This document shows positions 30,597 through 41,260 of a stretch of 64,000 nt of DNA, in pieces (within the stretch, counting starts at the first letter, position 1; the number at the start of each line of letters is the position of its first letter). The position numbers were made by a program, and so were the translations under genes. Origin of the DNA: Pseudomonas putida. Its GTDB lineage: Bacteria > Pseudomonadota > Gammaproteobacteria > Pseudomonadales > Pseudomonadaceae. The notes under the pieces were generated by a model, which did not search any database, had not been told where the DNA came from, and saw only the letters and a program-made list of their open reading frames with translations. The stretch lies in NCBI RefSeq assembly GCF_016406145.1, contig NZ_CP066306.1, positions 2,170,001 to 2,234,000 on the forward strand. Reading direction: 5' to 3'.

Positions 30597-30899
30597 ATGG
30601 GTGCTCTGACGAAAGCTGAGATGGCCGAAAGGCTGTACGAGGAGCTGGGGCTTAACAAGCGTGAGGCCAAGGAGTTGGTCGAGCTGTTTTTTGAAGAAAT
30701 TCGGCACGCACTTGAAGAGAACGAGCAGGTCAAGTTGTCCGGTTTCGGCAACTTCGACCTTCGCGACAAACGCCAGCGGCCGGGCCGCAACCCCAAAACA
30801 GGGGAAGAGATCCCGATCACTGCACGGCGCGTCGTCACCTTTCGTCCAGGGCAGAAGTTGAAGGCCCGGGTTGAGGCCTATGCTGGAACCAAGCCATAA
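30597..30899 (+). CDS. ihfA: integration host factor alpha subunit
   Basis: 100 residues ([29 protein letters not shown]) with the DNA-bending beta arm [12 protein letters not shown]. It forms a heterodimer with IhfB and is required for sigma-54 promoters such as that of the CrcY-like RNA. It starts four bases after pheT and overlaps the next gene by 20 bases. Confidence 0.97.
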
Positions 30900-31236
30900 C
30901 GACGAACTGCCCCCCATACCGGGCAAACGCTACTTCACCATTGGTGAAGTCAGCGAGTTGTGTGCCGTAAAGCCACACGTGCTGCGGTATTGGGAGCAGG
31001 AGTTCCCTCAGCTCAACCCTGTGAAGCGGCGGGGCAATCGACGGTATTACCAGCGCCAAGACGTGCTGATGATCCGCCAGATTCGCGCGCTGCTTTATGA
31101 CCAGGGGTTCACCATTGGCGGGGCGCGGTTACGGCTCTCCAGTGATGAGGTGAAGGATGAGTCAAGCCAGTACAAGCAGCTGATTCGGCAGATGATTGTT
31201 GAGTTGGAGGATGTGCTGGTTGTCTTGAAGAAGTGA
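30880..31236 (+). CDS. MerR-family regulator downstream of ihfA
   Basis: 118 residues from [12 protein letters not shown], starting inside the end of ihfA. The MerR helix-turn-helix [24 protein letters not shown] and wing [13 protein letters not shown] are followed by a short helical C-terminus ([20 protein letters not shown]). There is no metal-binding Cys. This small MerR gene is a constant neighbour of ihfA in pseudomonads; its target is unknown. Confidence 0.9.
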
Positions 31237-31334
31237 GCTTGAGCCGATGAATGGAAATTTTTAAAAAAAAGCTTTCATTTATCAAAAGGTTAGGGTAGAT
31301 TTCTCATCGTTCTCAGAGGTTGTGAGAATGTAGT

Positions 31335-31411
31335 CGGGGCGTAGCGCAGCCCGGTAGCGCACTTGCATGGGGTGCAAGGGGTCGAGTGTTCGAATCACTC
31401 CGTCCCGACCA
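31335..31411 (+). tRNA. tRNA-Pro (anticodon GGG)
   Basis: 77 nt with encoded CCA. The acceptor CGGGGCG pairs with CGTCCCG with one G-U pair. The anticodon loop ATGGGGT sits between CTTGC and GCAAG, and the T arm carries TTCGAAT. It borders an accessory region carrying integrative-element remnants. Confidence 0.96.
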
Positions 31412-31426
31412 AAAAACTCCAAAGAA

Positions 31427-31458
31427 TCCAGTCACTTAACGGTGACTGGATTTTTTTA
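31427..31458 (+). terminator. intrinsic terminator of tRNA-Pro
   Basis: TCCAGTCAC - TTAACG - GTGACTGGA followed by seven T residues. Confidence 0.88.
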
Positions 31459-31629
31459 TGGCTATGGTTTTTTGCGGTGAATTCATTTTTGCTCCACTTT
31501 TTGCCCCACCGTGAAATCTCTTCAGTTTGTTGGCTTGTTATTGGTTCCTCTTAGATTGTCTGACCTTCAGCCAAGTGCTTACTCAGGGTTTCGCGTGAAA
31601 ATCAGGTGTTACCAGGTGGTGTAGGCCTT

Positions 31630-31923
31630 TCAGGAATCACCGGTCAGTTCGACCAGATCGGCTGGCTGCGCACGCGAAGGAGACAGGTATTTTTGGATGC
31701 CTTGGCGCACACGTTCAAGGTCCGCTGCGAACCTCGGGTAGTCGAAGCGATAACGAGGCTCAGCGGTACTGACTGAGGCGGTGCTTGCGCGGTCTGCCAA
31801 CAGTTCAATGGAGGTGATTTGCTGCTGCACCAGGCCGAGATCCGAGCGCTCCGGCGTGTCTTGAGCAGCGGCGCCGAGCGACACCACAAAGGTAAGCAAC
31901 AGGGCGGAAGTTGAAGTGTTCAT
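31630..31923 (-). CDS. RAQPRD-family integrative-conjugative-element protein, remnant locus
   Basis: 97 residues from MNTSTSALLLTF. A signal peptide (1-20) precedes a helical mature region ending YLSPSRAQPADLVELTGD, which matches the name-giving RAQPRD motif of a small protein encoded in the conjugation module of PAGI/Tn4371-like integrative elements (here RAQPAD). It lies next to tRNA-Pro with no other transfer gene intact. It is therefore a leftover of an integrated element. Confidence 0.75.
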   Translation of the reverse strand: MNTSTSALLLTFVVSLGAAAQDTPERSDLGLVQQQITSIELLADRASTASVSTAEPRYRFDYPRFAADLERVRQGIQKYLSPSRAQPADLVELTGDS

Positions 31924-31963
31924 GGCGAAATCCAGCCGGGTAACTGGCATTCACTTTGGCTAG

Positions 31964-32101
31964 TCAGGCAGCCTTTGGCATGGAATAAAGGGATCTTTGA
32001 GCCTTCGCTTTAGAACCGGAGACTGCAGTGAGTGCGTCGTGAGCCACTGGGGCATGTGTGTTGGATCGGCTATGTATTACTTTCCAATGGCCGCAATCGA
32101 C
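31964..32101 (-). pseudogene. 3' remnant of a gene cut off by the IS1182-family element
   Basis: A minus-strand open frame enters from the IS end and reads VDCGHWKVIHSRSNT... to SKAKAQRSLYSMPKAA before its stop, 40 bases upstream of the RAQPRD gene. Same strand and position suggest the next gene of the same integrative module, truncated by the IS. The family is not recognised. Confidence 0.4.
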
Positions 32102-33767
32102 CCAGGCTGTGTGAAAACGCCTGCGATTGTCTAACCTTCTGATCGTCGAGATCGCGGCGGGGACGATCATGAAGCGATTCATTGAAGGTGAGTCTCGGAC
32201 GCAAGTCACGTTGCTGCCGGAGTGCCTGGACGATTACATCACCGAAGAAAACCCAGTTCGGGTAGTCGACGTTTTTGTCGATGAACTCGACCTTGGAACA
32301 CTCGGGTTCGAGGGTGTCGATCCTGCGGCAACGGGTCGTCCGGCTTACCATCCAGCAGTGCTGCTAAAAATCTACATCTACGGCTATCTCAACCGAATTC
32401 AGTCCAGCCGCCGGCTTGAGCGTGAGGCTGAGCGTAATGTCGAGCTGATGTGGCTGACAGGCCGATTGGCGCCTGACTTCAAAACGATTGCCGACTTTCG
32501 CCGAGACAATGGTAAAGCCATTCGCAGTGTCTGCCGGCAGTTCGTTGTACTTTGCCGCAACCTCAATCTCTTCTCCCAATCGATCATCGCCATCGACGGC
32601 AGCAAATACAAAGACGTGAATAACCGCGACCGCAATTTCACTCAAGGCAAAGTGAAGGCGCGCATGCAGCAGATCGAGCAGAGCATCAACCGCTATCTAG
32701 CGGCAATGGATTCAGCGGATCGGGCAGCGCCGGAAGTGGCCGAGGCCAAGACTGAGCGGTTGAAAGACAAAGTCGAAAAACTGAAACAGCAGATGCAAAA
32801 ACTCAAGGACATCGAGGCGCAGCTTCAAGCCAGTCCCGATCAGCAAATCTCACTTACCGATCCAGATGCCCGTTCAATGGCCACAAGCGGCCGAGGCTCC
32901 GGCACAGTTGGGTACAACATACAAACAGCAGTCGACGACAAACACCATCTGATCATTGCCCATGAGGTCACCAACGTTGGTAATGATCGCGGGCAACTGA
33001 GCAATATGGCTAACCAGGCACGGGAAGAAATCGGTGCTGAGGCGCTGACGGTGGTTGCTGATAGAGGCTATTACAAAGGCTCGGAAATCCTTGCTTGCGA
33101 GCAAGCTGGCATCACCACCTTTGTACCTAAACCACTGACATCGAGCAGCAAAGCGGAAGGCCGATTCGGCAAGCAGGACTTCATCTACATGGCTGCTTCG
33201 GACGAATATCGATGCCCTGCGGGTCAGTTGCTGACGCGCCGGCATTCCTCAGTGGAAGACGGCATGCTACTGCACTGCTACTGGTGAGCTGCTCGATGCA
33301 GAAGCAGTGTACGACCGGTAAAGAGCGGCGATTAAAGCGCTGGGAGCATGAAGCCGTAGTCGAAGGAGTGCAGATTCGATTGGAGCATGATCCGGGGAAG
33401 ATGAAGGTTCGCCGGCAGACGGTGGAGCATCCCTTTGGCACGCTCAAATTCTGGATGGGAAGTACCCACTTCCTGATCAAAAACCTGCCGAGGGTAAGCA
33501 CCGAAATGAGCCTTCACGTGCTCGCCTACAACCTCAAACGAATGATGAGCATCTTCGGCCTCGCAGGGTTACTTGAGGCGATCAGGGCGTAAACCCCGCT
33601 GTTTGCTGGCCCGCAAACAGCTATATGGGCCGCTGACGCGGCCCATATAGCGCTGCAAACGTCTTTTTCGCTGGGTGAGGCTATTCGCGCTCTCGCGTGC
33701 TGATTCCACAGGCAGTCAGCTCGACTCTGAATTATCGATGTATTTACTGCGTTTTCACACAGCCTGG
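32102..33767 (+). mobile_element. IS1182-family insertion sequence
   Basis: The outer ends 32102-32120 and 33749-33767 are perfect 19-bp inverted repeats (CCAGGCTGTGTGAAAACGC and its complement), about 1.67 kb apart, enclosing one transposase. Whether the terminal CCAGG belongs to the element or to a palindromic target cannot be decided. A hairpin near 33622-33649 (TATATGGGCCGC/GCGGCCCATATA) lies behind the transposase stop. It interrupts a minus-strand gene at 32101. Confidence 0.88.
32169..33592 (+). pseudogene. IS1182-family transposase, frameshifted
   Basis: The N-terminal two thirds run from MKRFIEGESRTQV (an in-frame codon 42 bases upstream is less likely) with the DDE elements AIDGSKYKDVN and VVADRGYYKGSEI. 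The frame stops at 33287 just after MLLHCYW. The C-terminal part continues in another frame (QCTTGKERRLKRWEHE...RRQTVEHPFGTLKFWMG), with the third acidic region. A one-base deletion near 33285-33290 explains the break. The copy is probably inactive by itself. Confidence 0.88.
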
Positions 33768-33812
33768 ACCCGAAGCTGTCGGTGGCAACGGGCAGAAATC
33801 GGCCAAAAGCGT

Positions 33813-34634
33813 CTATTGAGGGCTTACAGACCCCGCAAGCGATTCACGAGTTAGGTTTTGCCGAACTTGTTGAGCGAATGTCTGCAGGGCTGGCAGATAG
33901 CGATCGACTGCCTGCTGGATACTCATTGCCTTTGCAATGTATATGAGGCTTACACAGCCCAGCAGTCGCTGGGTATCGTCGTACAAAGGGACTGCAATGG
34001 ACGCGATGTTGGCTTCCTGGTTCCAGCCCATGTAGTTCTCGCCACAGCCCCGATGGCGCGCTTTGCGCAGGATGTTATCCAGCGCCAAGCGATCACGCGC
34101 CAGGCGGTACTCAGGTTCGTCTCTGCTGGCTAGCAGTGCCAGGATCTGCTCACGCTGCGCTTCATCACAGAATGCCAGGTACGCCAGCCCCGTGGCGGTC
34201 TGCAGCAACGGCAAGCGACGCCCGACCATGGAGCGGTGGAACGACAGGCGGCTGAAGCGGTGGGTGGTTTCGCGGACCACCATCTCGTCGACTTCCAGGG
34301 TGCATATGTCAGTCGGCCAGACCACCTGCTGCAGGAGGTCGCCAAGCAGGGGGGCGGCGATGGCGGAAATCCACTGTTCGTCGCGAAAACCCTCGCTCAG
34401 TTCACGGACCTTCAATGCCAGGCGGAAGCTATCGTCGGATTCACTGCGGCGCACGTAGCCCTCGTCCTGCAAAGTTTCGAGCAGGCGCCGAACGGTCGTG
34501 CGGTGCAAGCCAGTGAGCTCGGCAAGGCGCGTTGGGCTGGCGCCCCCATCCAGACGGTTCAAGGCGTTGAGCAGGGCCAGGCCGCGGCTTAGGCCACGCA
34601 CGGTCTTGTAATCGGAATCTCGGTCTCTATTCAC
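33813..34634 (-). CDS. mhpR: IclR-family activator of the mhp operon
   Basis: 273 residues from a GTG at 34634 (NRDRDSDYKTVRGLSRGLALLN). A longer in-frame start at 34700 would put the MhpR operator inside the gene and has no family support. The N-terminal winged helix (LAELTGLHRTTVRRLLETLQ) and IclR effector domain (VVRETTHRFSRLSFHRSMVGRRLPLL) closely follow E. coli MhpR, which activates mhp genes with 3-(3-hydroxyphenyl)propionate. It is divergent from mhpA. Confidence 0.92.
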   Translation of the reverse strand: MNRDRDSDYKTVRGLSRGLALLNALNRLDGGASPTRLAELTGLHRTTVRRLLETLQDEGYVRRSESDDSFRLALKVRELSEGFRDEQWISAIAAPLLGDLLQQVVWPTDICTLEVDEMVVRETTHRFSRLSFHRSMVGRRLPLLQTATGLAYLAFCDEAQREQILALLASRDEPEYRLARDRLALDNILRKARHRGCGENYMGWNQEANIASIAVPLYDDTQRLLGCVSLIYIAKAMSIQQAVDRYLPALQTFAQQVRQNLTRESLAGSVSPQ

Positions 34635-34656
34635 AAAAATCCATAAAAAACAATGA

Positions 34657-34673
34657 TGTGCACTAAGTGCTCG
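34657..34673. promoter_or_regulatory. MhpR operator
   Basis: GTGCAC-TAA-GTGCTC matches the E. coli MhpR site pattern GTGCAC-N3-GTGCAC with one change. It lies 23 bases upstream of the mhpR GTG and about 57 bases before the putative mhpA -10, a normal activator position. Confidence 0.7.
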
Positions 34674-34689
34674 GCGGGACTGTTTTTCA

Positions 34690-34719
34690 TTGTAGGGCAA
34701 TCGGTGCCATTCCTATACT
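34690..34719 (+). promoter_or_regulatory. possible mhpA promoter
   Basis: TTGTAG at 34690-34695 and TATACT at 34714-34719 with an 18-base spacer, downstream of the MhpR site. The -35 is poor, as expected of an activator-dependent promoter. Confidence 0.45.
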
Positions 34720-34759
34720 CGCCGCAACAACTACAAACACCCTGACAGGGGAACACACC

Positions 34760-34846
34760 ATGCGCTATGCCTGCCTGCACTCGCCATTTTTACCTGCATT
34801 CATTGCCTGCGTCTTTGCCCTGCGAAGCGTAGCGACATTCCGCTAG
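34760..34846 (+). CDS. possible 28-residue leader peptide of the mhp operon
   Basis: ATG to TAG, 28 codons, with AGGGGAA eight bases upstream. The product (MRYACLHSPFLPAFIACVF...) is hydrophobic. It lies between the putative promoter and mhpA, whose ATG follows 114 bases later. Short size makes this uncertain. Confidence 0.35.
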   Translation: MRYACLHSPFLPAFIACVFALRSVATFR

Positions 34847-34960
34847 ACCCGTACCAGTCAAAACGCCCAGTCATCCCCCTTGCGCCTGTCAGCGCGAGGA
34901 CGGTCGCGGCTTGCCTGGAAACCTTCCGGGCCGCCGAGGGCAGTGTCGAGGATTACAACA

Positions 34961-36628
34961 ATGAATAAGCCGCATCCAGATCACATTCAGGCCGATTACA
35001 CCGCAGACGTGGTGATCATCGGTGCCGGGCCCGTGGGGCTGGCCATCGCCAACTATCTCGGCCAGGCTGGCGTACAGGTGCTCCAGATCGAGAAGCTCGA
35101 CCAGCTGATCGACTACCCGCGCGCCATCGGCATCGATGACGAGTCGCTGCGCACCGTGCAGGCCATCGGCCTGGTCGAGCAGGTGTTGCCACACACCACG
35201 CCGTGGCACGCCATGCGCTTTCTCACGCCCAAGGGCCGTTGCTTTGCCGATATCCAGCCGACTACCGACGAGTTCGGTTGGTCGCGCCGCAATGCGTTCA
35301 TCCAACCGCAGGTCGATGCGGTGCTGCACCGTGGTCTGGAACGCTTCGCCCATGTGCGCACGCTGTTCTCCCGCGATGTGGTGCAGTTCCAGCAGGACGA
35401 CGAAGGCGTGAGCCTGCAGATGACTGCTCCGGACGGTCGTCAGGAAACTGTGCGGGCGCGGTACCTGGTGGCTTGTGACGGCGGCAACAGCCTGATCCGT
35501 CGTACCCTGGAAATCTCTTTCGAGGGCAAGACCGCCCCCAACCAGTGGATCGTCATCGATATCGCCAACGACCCGCTGGGCACCCCCAATGTGTACTTGT
35601 GCTGCGACCCGGTACGCCCTTACGTATCGGCGGCGCTCCCCCATGGTGTACGGCGCTTCGAGTTCATGGTGATGCCGGGTGAGACCGAGCAGGAGCTGGG
35701 CAAGCCGGAGAACCTGCGCAAGCTGCTGGCCAAGGTGCTGCCCGATCCGGACCGCGTCGATCTTATCCGCAAACGCGTGTACACCCACAATGCCCGCCTG
35801 GCCGGCCGCTTCCGGGATAAGCGGGTGCTGCTGGCCGGCGATGCCGCGCACATCATGCCGGTCTGGCAGGGCCAGGGTTACAACAGCGGCATGCGTGACG
35901 CCAGCAACCTGAGCTGGAAGCTGGCCCTGGTGGTCAAGGGCCTGGCCGGCGAAGCGCTGCTCGACACCTATGAGCAGGAGCGCCGCGACCATGCCAAGGC
36001 AATGATCGACCTGTCGGTGCTGGCCGGCCATGTATTGGCGCCGCCCAAACGCTGGCAGGGCGCGCTGCGCGACGGAATTTCCTGGGCGCTAAACTACCTC
36101 CCGGCGGTCAAGCGCTACTTCCTGGAAATGCGCTTCAAACCCATGCCCCAGTATACGAAGGGGGCGCTGGTCGGCGCCGAGGACAGCAAGACGACAGCAG
36201 TCGGGCGCATGTTCATCCAGCCCAAAGTGGTCACCGAATCGGGCGAAATCCGCCTGCTTGATGACGTCATCGGCAGCAACTTCGCCTTCATTGCCTGGGG
36301 CAGCGATCCGCTCTGGGGTCTGAGCGCCGACCAGGAGCAAGCCTGGCGTGCGCTCGGGGCCTGCTTCATGCAGGTTGTGCCGGACGTGCAACTCAAGGCC
36401 GGTCGCAAAGTGCGAGATGGGGTGATTCGCGTGGGGGACTGCACGGGCCGCCTGAAGCAATGGTTCGGTCTCTACCCGGTATCCATCGCACTGCTGCGCC
36501 CGGACCGCTTCGTCGGCGCGGTGGCCATCCCGCAAACCATCGGTCAGGCCAGCGATACCCTGCTGCGCGCCTTGGCTGCCCAGCCACAGCCAAGCGCTCA
36601 GGCGTCTCTGGCATCGAAGGTGGCGTGA
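34961..36628 (+). CDS. mhpA: 3-(3-hydroxyphenyl)propionate 2-hydroxylase
   Basis: 555 residues from [12 protein letters not shown]; the frame extends upstream without support. An NADH-dependent flavoprotein that makes 3-(2,3-dihydroxyphenyl)propionate. Seen: FAD motif GAGPVG (21-26), the DG region [11 protein letters not shown] (~170) and [24 protein letters not shown] (~287-310). A thioredoxin-like C-terminal domain follows, as in E. coli MhpA (554 residues). First gene of mhpABCDFET; mhpB starts two bases after its stop. Confidence 0.96.
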   Translation: MNKPHPDHIQADYTADVVIIGAGPVGLAIANYLGQAGVQVLQIEKLDQLIDYPRAIGIDDESLRTVQAIGLVEQVLPHTTPWHAMRFLTPKGRCFADIQPTTDEFGWSRRNAFIQPQVDAVLHRGLERFAHVRTLFSRDVVQFQQDDEGVSLQMTAPDGRQETVRARYLVACDGGNSLIRRTLEISFEGKTAPNQWIVIDIANDPLGTPNVYLCCDPVRPYVSAALPHGVRRFEFMVMPGETEQELGKPENLRKLLAKVLPDPDRVDLIRKRVYTHNARLAGRFRDKRVLLAGDAAHIMPVWQGQGYNSGMRDASNLSWKLALVVKGLAGEALLDTYEQERRDHAKAMIDLSVLAGHVLAPPKRWQGALRDGISWALNYLPAVKRYFLEMRFKPMPQYTKGALVGAEDSKTTAVGRMFIQPKVVTESGEIRLLDDVIGSNFAFIAWGSDPLWGLSADQEQAWRALGACFMQVVPDVQLKAGRKVRDGVIRVGDCTGRLKQWFGLYPVSIALLRPDRFVGAVAIPQTIGQASDTLLRALAAQPQPSAQASLASKVA

Positions 36629-36629
36629 G

Positions 36630-37574
36630 ATGAGCGCCTACCTGCACTGCCTGTCCCATACCCCGTTGGTCGGCTATGTCGACCCGCCGCAAGCCGTGCT
36701 GGCCGAGGTCGACGAAGTGATCGGAGCCGCCCGCGCACGCATCGCTGCATTCGACCCCGAGCTGGTGGTGCTGTTTGCCCCGGACCATTACAACGGCTTC
36801 TTCTATGACGTCATGCCGGCCTTTTGCATCGGCATGGGAGCTACCGCCATCGGCGATTTTCAGAGCGCCGCCGGACCGCTCGACGTGCCCCGTGAGCTGG
36901 CCGAGGCCTGTGCCGCTGCGGTGTTGGAAGCCGGAGTGGACGTGGCCGTGTCCTACCGCATGCAGGTCGACCATGGTTTTGCCCAGCCGCTGGAGTTTCT
37001 GCTCGGTGGCCTGGCGGAAAAGCCGGTGATCCCGGTATTCATCAACAGCGTGGCTGTGCCGCTGCCAAGCTTCGCTCGCGCCCGGCTGCTCGGCGAAGCC
37101 ATCGGTAGTTTCGCCCAGGGCACTGGAAAACGCGTGCTGTTCCTGGGCTCTGGTGGCCTGTCGCACCAGCCGCCGGTGCCGGAGCTGGCCCATGTAGATG
37201 CGCGCATGGCCGACCGGCTAATGGGCAGCGGCCGCGACCTGCCGGCCAACGAACGCGAAGCCCGCCAGCAACGGGTAATCAGCGCCGCCGAGGGCTTCGT
37301 GCGTGACCAGCACAGCCTACACCCGCTCAACCCAGCCTGGGACAACCACTTCCTCGACCTGCTCGAACAACAGCGCTTCGGTGAGCTCGATGGCATGGGC
37401 AATGCCGAGCTGTCGACCCTGGCCGGCAAATCAACCCACGAGGTCAAGACCTGGGTGGCGGCCTTCGCCGCGCTCGCTGCATTCGGCGACTACCAGGCCC
37501 GTGAGCGCTACTACCGGCCGATTCCCGAGTGGATCGCCGGTTTCGGTTCGCTCAGTGCCCATTCCATTACCTGA
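36630..37574 (+). CDS. mhpB: 2,3-dihydroxyphenylpropionate 1,2-dioxygenase (extradiol ring cleavage)
   Basis: 314 residues, same length as E. coli MhpB and alike along its whole length ([70 protein letters not shown]). The conserved His in VDHGFAQ and LSHQPP are the catalytic residues of this Fe(II) LigB-type enzyme. Adjacent to mhpA with a two-base gap. Confidence 0.96.
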   Translation: MSAYLHCLSHTPLVGYVDPPQAVLAEVDEVIGAARARIAAFDPELVVLFAPDHYNGFFYDVMPAFCIGMGATAIGDFQSAAGPLDVPRELAEACAAAVLEAGVDVAVSYRMQVDHGFAQPLEFLLGGLAEKPVIPVFINSVAVPLPSFARARLLGEAIGSFAQGTGKRVLFLGSGGLSHQPPVPELAHVDARMADRLMGSGRDLPANEREARQQRVISAAEGFVRDQHSLHPLNPAWDNHFLDLLEQQRFGELDGMGNAELSTLAGKSTHEVKTWVAAFAALAAFGDYQARERYYRPIPEWIAGFGSLSAHSIT

Positions 37575-37593
37575 TGAACGGAGAACTCCCATC

Positions 37594-38457
37594 ATGACCC
37601 GCATTGCCATCAGCGAAGCTGCAAGCAGCCGTTTCGCCCACATCCGCGAAGGCGAGCTGGACCTGCAAGTGCACTACAACGACCTGGGCGAAGGCGCCGA
37701 GACCGTGGTCATGCTGCACGGGTCCGGTCCAGGTGCCAGCGGTTGGGCCAACTTCAACCGCAACATCGAACCGTTGTTGACCGCCGGCTACCGTGTGGTG
37801 CTGATGGACTGCCCGGGTTGGAGCAAGAGTGACCCGATTGTCTGCCGCGGCTCGCGCTCGGACCTCAATGCCACCGCGCTCAAGGGCTTGCTCGACGTTC
37901 TCGGCCTTGAGCGCGTGCACATCCTTGGCAATTCCATGGGTGGGCACAGTGCCGTGGCCTTCACCCTGGGCTACCCCGAACGGGTCGGCAAACTGGTACT
38001 GATGGGCGGGGGCACCGGCGGCGCCAGCCCCTTCGTGCCGATGCCCACCGAAGGCATCAAACTGATCAACGGTCTGTACCGCGAGCCGACCATCGACAAC
38101 CTGAAGAAGATGATGAACGTCTTCGTCTACGACCCGAGCGACCTCACTGAGGCGCTGTTCCAGACCCGCCTGGACAACATGCTCAGCCGCCGCGACCACC
38201 TTGAAAACTTCGTTGCCAGCCTGGCCGCCAACCCCAAACAGTTCCCCGACTTCAGCGCGCGTCTGGCCGAAATCAAGGCCAAGACCTTGGTGATCTGGGG
38301 CCGCAACGACCGCTTCGTGCCCATGGATGTCGGCCTGCGCCTGATTGCCGGTATCGCCAATTCCGAACTGCACGTGTTCAACAACTGCGGCCACTGGGCG
38401 CAGTGGGAGCACGCCGACACCTTCAACCGCCTGGTACTGGACTTCCTCCAGCACTGA
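37594..38457 (+). CDS. mhpC: 2-hydroxy-6-ketonona-2,4-dienedioate hydrolase
   Basis: 287 residues from [14 protein letters not shown] (GGAG ten bases upstream). Alpha/beta-hydrolase: oxyanion region [14 protein letters not shown], nucleophile [12 protein letters not shown] (Ser ~112), acid in [11 protein letters not shown], and His in [11 protein letters not shown]. It cleaves the C-C bond of the ring-fission product to succinate and 2-hydroxypentadienoate. Confidence 0.95.
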   Translation: MTRIAISEAASSRFAHIREGELDLQVHYNDLGEGAETVVMLHGSGPGASGWANFNRNIEPLLTAGYRVVLMDCPGWSKSDPIVCRGSRSDLNATALKGLLDVLGLERVHILGNSMGGHSAVAFTLGYPERVGKLVLMGGGTGGASPFVPMPTEGIKLINGLYREPTIDNLKKMMNVFVYDPSDLTEALFQTRLDNMLSRRDHLENFVASLAANPKQFPDFSARLAEIKAKTLVIWGRNDRFVPMDVGLRLIAGIANSELHVFNNCGHWAQWEHADTFNRLVLDFLQH

Positions 38458-38472
38458 TTTGAGGTACATCCC

Positions 38473-39267
38473 ATGACCATCGATTCGCAAACCCTCGAGC
38501 GCCTGGCTGCCGACCTGCGCCGTGCCCAGCAACAGGGTGAGGCCATTGCCCCGCTGCGGGACGTCATCGGCGCGGAAAATGCCGAGGCGGCCTACGCCAT
38601 CCAGCGCTTGAACGTTGCCCATGCCCTGGCTGACGGGCGTCGCCTGGTGGGCCGCAAGATTGGCCTGACCAATCCCAAGGTACAGGCCCAGCTGGGCGTG
38701 GACCAGCCGGACTTCGGCAGCCTGTTCGCCGACATGTGCTATGGCGACAACGAAAGCGTGCCGTACGCCAGCGTCATGCAGCCGAAGATCGAGGCCGAGA
38801 TCGCCCTAGTGCTGGCCCACGACCTGCCCAGCGCACAGACCACTTTCGCCGACGTGATCGCCGCCACTGGCCATGTGTTGCCGGCGCTGGAAATCGTCGG
38901 GAGCCGCGTGCAGGGCTGGAATATCCGTTTCGCCGACACCGTGGCTGACAACGCCTCCAGTGGCTGCTTCGTGCTTGGCGGCCCGGCCCGCCAACTGCAA
39001 GACCTCGACCTGCGTAGCGTGGGCATGCGCATGACCCGCAACGGCGAGCTGGTGTCCAGCGGCACTGGCGCCGAATGCCTCGGTCATCCGCTCAACGCCG
39101 CCGTGTGGCTGGCCCGCACCATGGCGAGCCTGGGCGAGCCGCTGCGTGCTGGCGACATCATCCTCACCGGCGCCCTCGGGCCGATGGTGGCGGTGGCGCC
39201 GGGCGACCATTTCGAAGCCGAGATCGACGGCCTTGGCCGCGTCGGCGCGACCTTCAGCGGCGAGTGA
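38473..39267 (+). CDS. mhpD: 2-keto-4-pentenoate hydratase
   Basis: 264 residues. FAH-fold hydratase with the motifs [27 protein letters not shown] and [19 protein letters not shown]. It hydrates 2-hydroxypenta-2,4-dienoate to 4-hydroxy-2-oxopentanoate. Spaced 15 bases from mhpC with its own GAGG site. Confidence 0.95.
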   Translation: MTIDSQTLERLAADLRRAQQQGEAIAPLRDVIGAENAEAAYAIQRLNVAHALADGRRLVGRKIGLTNPKVQAQLGVDQPDFGSLFADMCYGDNESVPYASVMQPKIEAEIALVLAHDLPSAQTTFADVIAATGHVLPALEIVGSRVQGWNIRFADTVADNASSGCFVLGGPARQLQDLDLRSVGMRMTRNGELVSSGTGAECLGHPLNAAVWLARTMASLGEPLRAGDIILTGALGPMVAVAPGDHFEAEIDGLGRVGATFSGE

Positions 39268-39278
39268 CGGAGACCTCC

Positions 39279-40211
39279 ATGAGCCAGAAACGCAAAGTCG
39301 CCATCATCGGCTCCGGTAACATCGGCACCGACCTGATGATCAAGATCCTACGCAACGCCAAGCACCTGGAAATGGCCGCGATGGTCGGTATCGACCAGGC
39401 TTCCGACGGGCTGGCCCGCGCCGCCCGTATGGGCGTGGCCACCACCGCTGATGGCGTAGACGGCCTGACCCGCCTACCGGTGTTTCAGGACATCGATTTC
39501 GTCTTCGACGCCACCAGCGCTGGTGCCCATGTGAAGAACGACGCTTTCCTGCGCCAGCACAAGGCCAGCCTGCGCATGATCGACCTGACCCCGGCGGCCA
39601 TCGGTCCGTACTGCGTGCCTGTGGTCAACCTCGAACAGCACCTGCAGGCGATCAACGTCAACATGGTCACCTGCGGTGGCCAGGCCACCATCCCCATGGT
39701 CGCGGCGGTGTCGCGCGTGGCCAAGGTGCACTACGCCGAGATCGTCGCCTCGATCGCCAGCAAGTCCGCCGGCCCCGGTACCCGGGCCAACATTGACGAA
39801 TTCACCGAGACCACCAGCAAAGCCATCGAAGTGATCGGCGGCGCGACCAAGGGCAAGGCGATCATCATCATGAACCCCGCCGAGCCGCCGCTGATGATGC
39901 GCGACACGGTGTACGTGCTGAGCGAGACCGCCGACCAAAAGCAGATCGCGGCAAGCATCGAGGAAATGGCTGCCTCGGTGCAGGCCTACGTGCCGGGCTA
40001 CCGCCTCAAGCAGCAGGTGCAGTTCGAACAAGTGCACAACCTCACTTTGCCGGGGCAGGGGACCTTCACCGGCCTCAAGACCTCCGTGTTCCTCGAAGTC
40101 GAAGGCGCAGCCCATTACCTGCCGGCCTACGCCGGTAATCTCGACATCATGACCTCAGCCGCGCTGGCCACCGCCGAGCGTATGGCGCAAGCAATGGGGC
40201 CCCTGGCATGA
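39279..40211 (+). CDS. mhpF: acetaldehyde dehydrogenase (acylating)
   Basis: 310 residues from [19 protein letters not shown] (CGGAGA upstream). NAD-binding motif GSGNIGTD (residues 10-17) and catalytic Cys in [14 protein letters not shown] (~130). It turns acetaldehyde released by MhpE into acetyl-CoA, with channelling in a complex. It overlaps mhpE by four bases, which fits obligatory partnership. Confidence 0.95.
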
Positions 40212-41221
40212 ACGGCAAGAAACTCTACATCTCCGACGTGACCCTGCGCGATGGCATGCACGCCATCCGCCACCAGTATTCGCTGGATGACGTGCGGGCC
40301 ATCGCCACCGCCCTGGATCGGGCCAAGGTCGACTCCATCGAAGTCGCCCACGGCGATGGCCTGCAGGGTTCGAGCTTCAACTACGGCTTTGGTGCCCACA
40401 CCGACCTCGAATGGATCGAAGCAGCCGCCGACGCGGTCAGCCACGCCAAGATCGCCACGCTGCTGCTGCCAGGGATCGGCACTATCCATGATCTGAAGAA
40501 CGCCTACGACGCCGGTGCCCGCATCGTGCGCGTGGCCACCCATTGCACCGAAGCGGACGTTTCGCGCCAGCACATCGAGTATGCCCGCGAGCTGGGCATG
40601 GACACCGTGGGCTTCCTGATGATGAGCCACATGCAGACGCCTGAAGGGCTGGCGCAGCAGGCCAAGCTGATGGAGAGCTACGGCGCCACCTGCATCTACG
40701 TGGTGGACTCGGGTGGCGCGATGAACATGGAAGATATCCGAGCGCGATTCCGCACCGTGAAGGCGGTGCTGAAGGCGGACACCGAGACCGGTATCCATGC
40801 GCACCACAACCTCAGCCTGGGGGTGGCCAACTCCATCGCCGCGGTGGAGGAGGGCTGCGACCGCATCGACGCCAGCCTCGCCGGTATGGGCGCCGGTGCC
40901 GGCAACGCTCCGTTGGAAGTGTTCATCGCCGCCGCCGACAAGCTCGGCTGGAACCACGGCACCGACCTATACGCGCTGATGGATGCCGCCGACGACCTGG
41001 TCCGTCCGCTGCAGGACCGGCCGGTGCGGGTGGACCGCGAAACCCTGGCGCTGGGTTATGCCGGGGTCTACTCGAGCTTCCTGCGCCATTCCGAGATGGC
41101 CGCTGCCCGCTATGGCATCAAGGCGGTGGACATTCTTGTCGAGCTGGGCAAACGACGCATGGTCGGTGGCCAGGAAGACATGATCGTCGACGTAGCACTG
41201 GACCTGCTCGCTCGCCGTTGA
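40208..41221 (+). CDS. mhpE: 4-hydroxy-2-oxovalerate aldolase
   Basis: 337 residues. HMGL-like TIM barrel with [15 protein letters not shown] (metal/base motif) and [19 protein letters not shown]; the metal-binding [14 protein letters not shown] is intact. It splits 4-hydroxy-2-oxopentanoate to pyruvate and acetaldehyde. Translationally coupled to mhpF. Confidence 0.95.
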
Positions 41222-41260
41222 ACTACCGTGAGCCGGCTCATGCCGGCTCCCCATCGACCC

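Noticed and set aside
33200..33300. Programmed frameshift in the IS1182 transposase
   Set aside because: No slippery heptamer or stem is evident at the break, and IS1182-family transposases are single-frame proteins; a one-base deletion is simpler.
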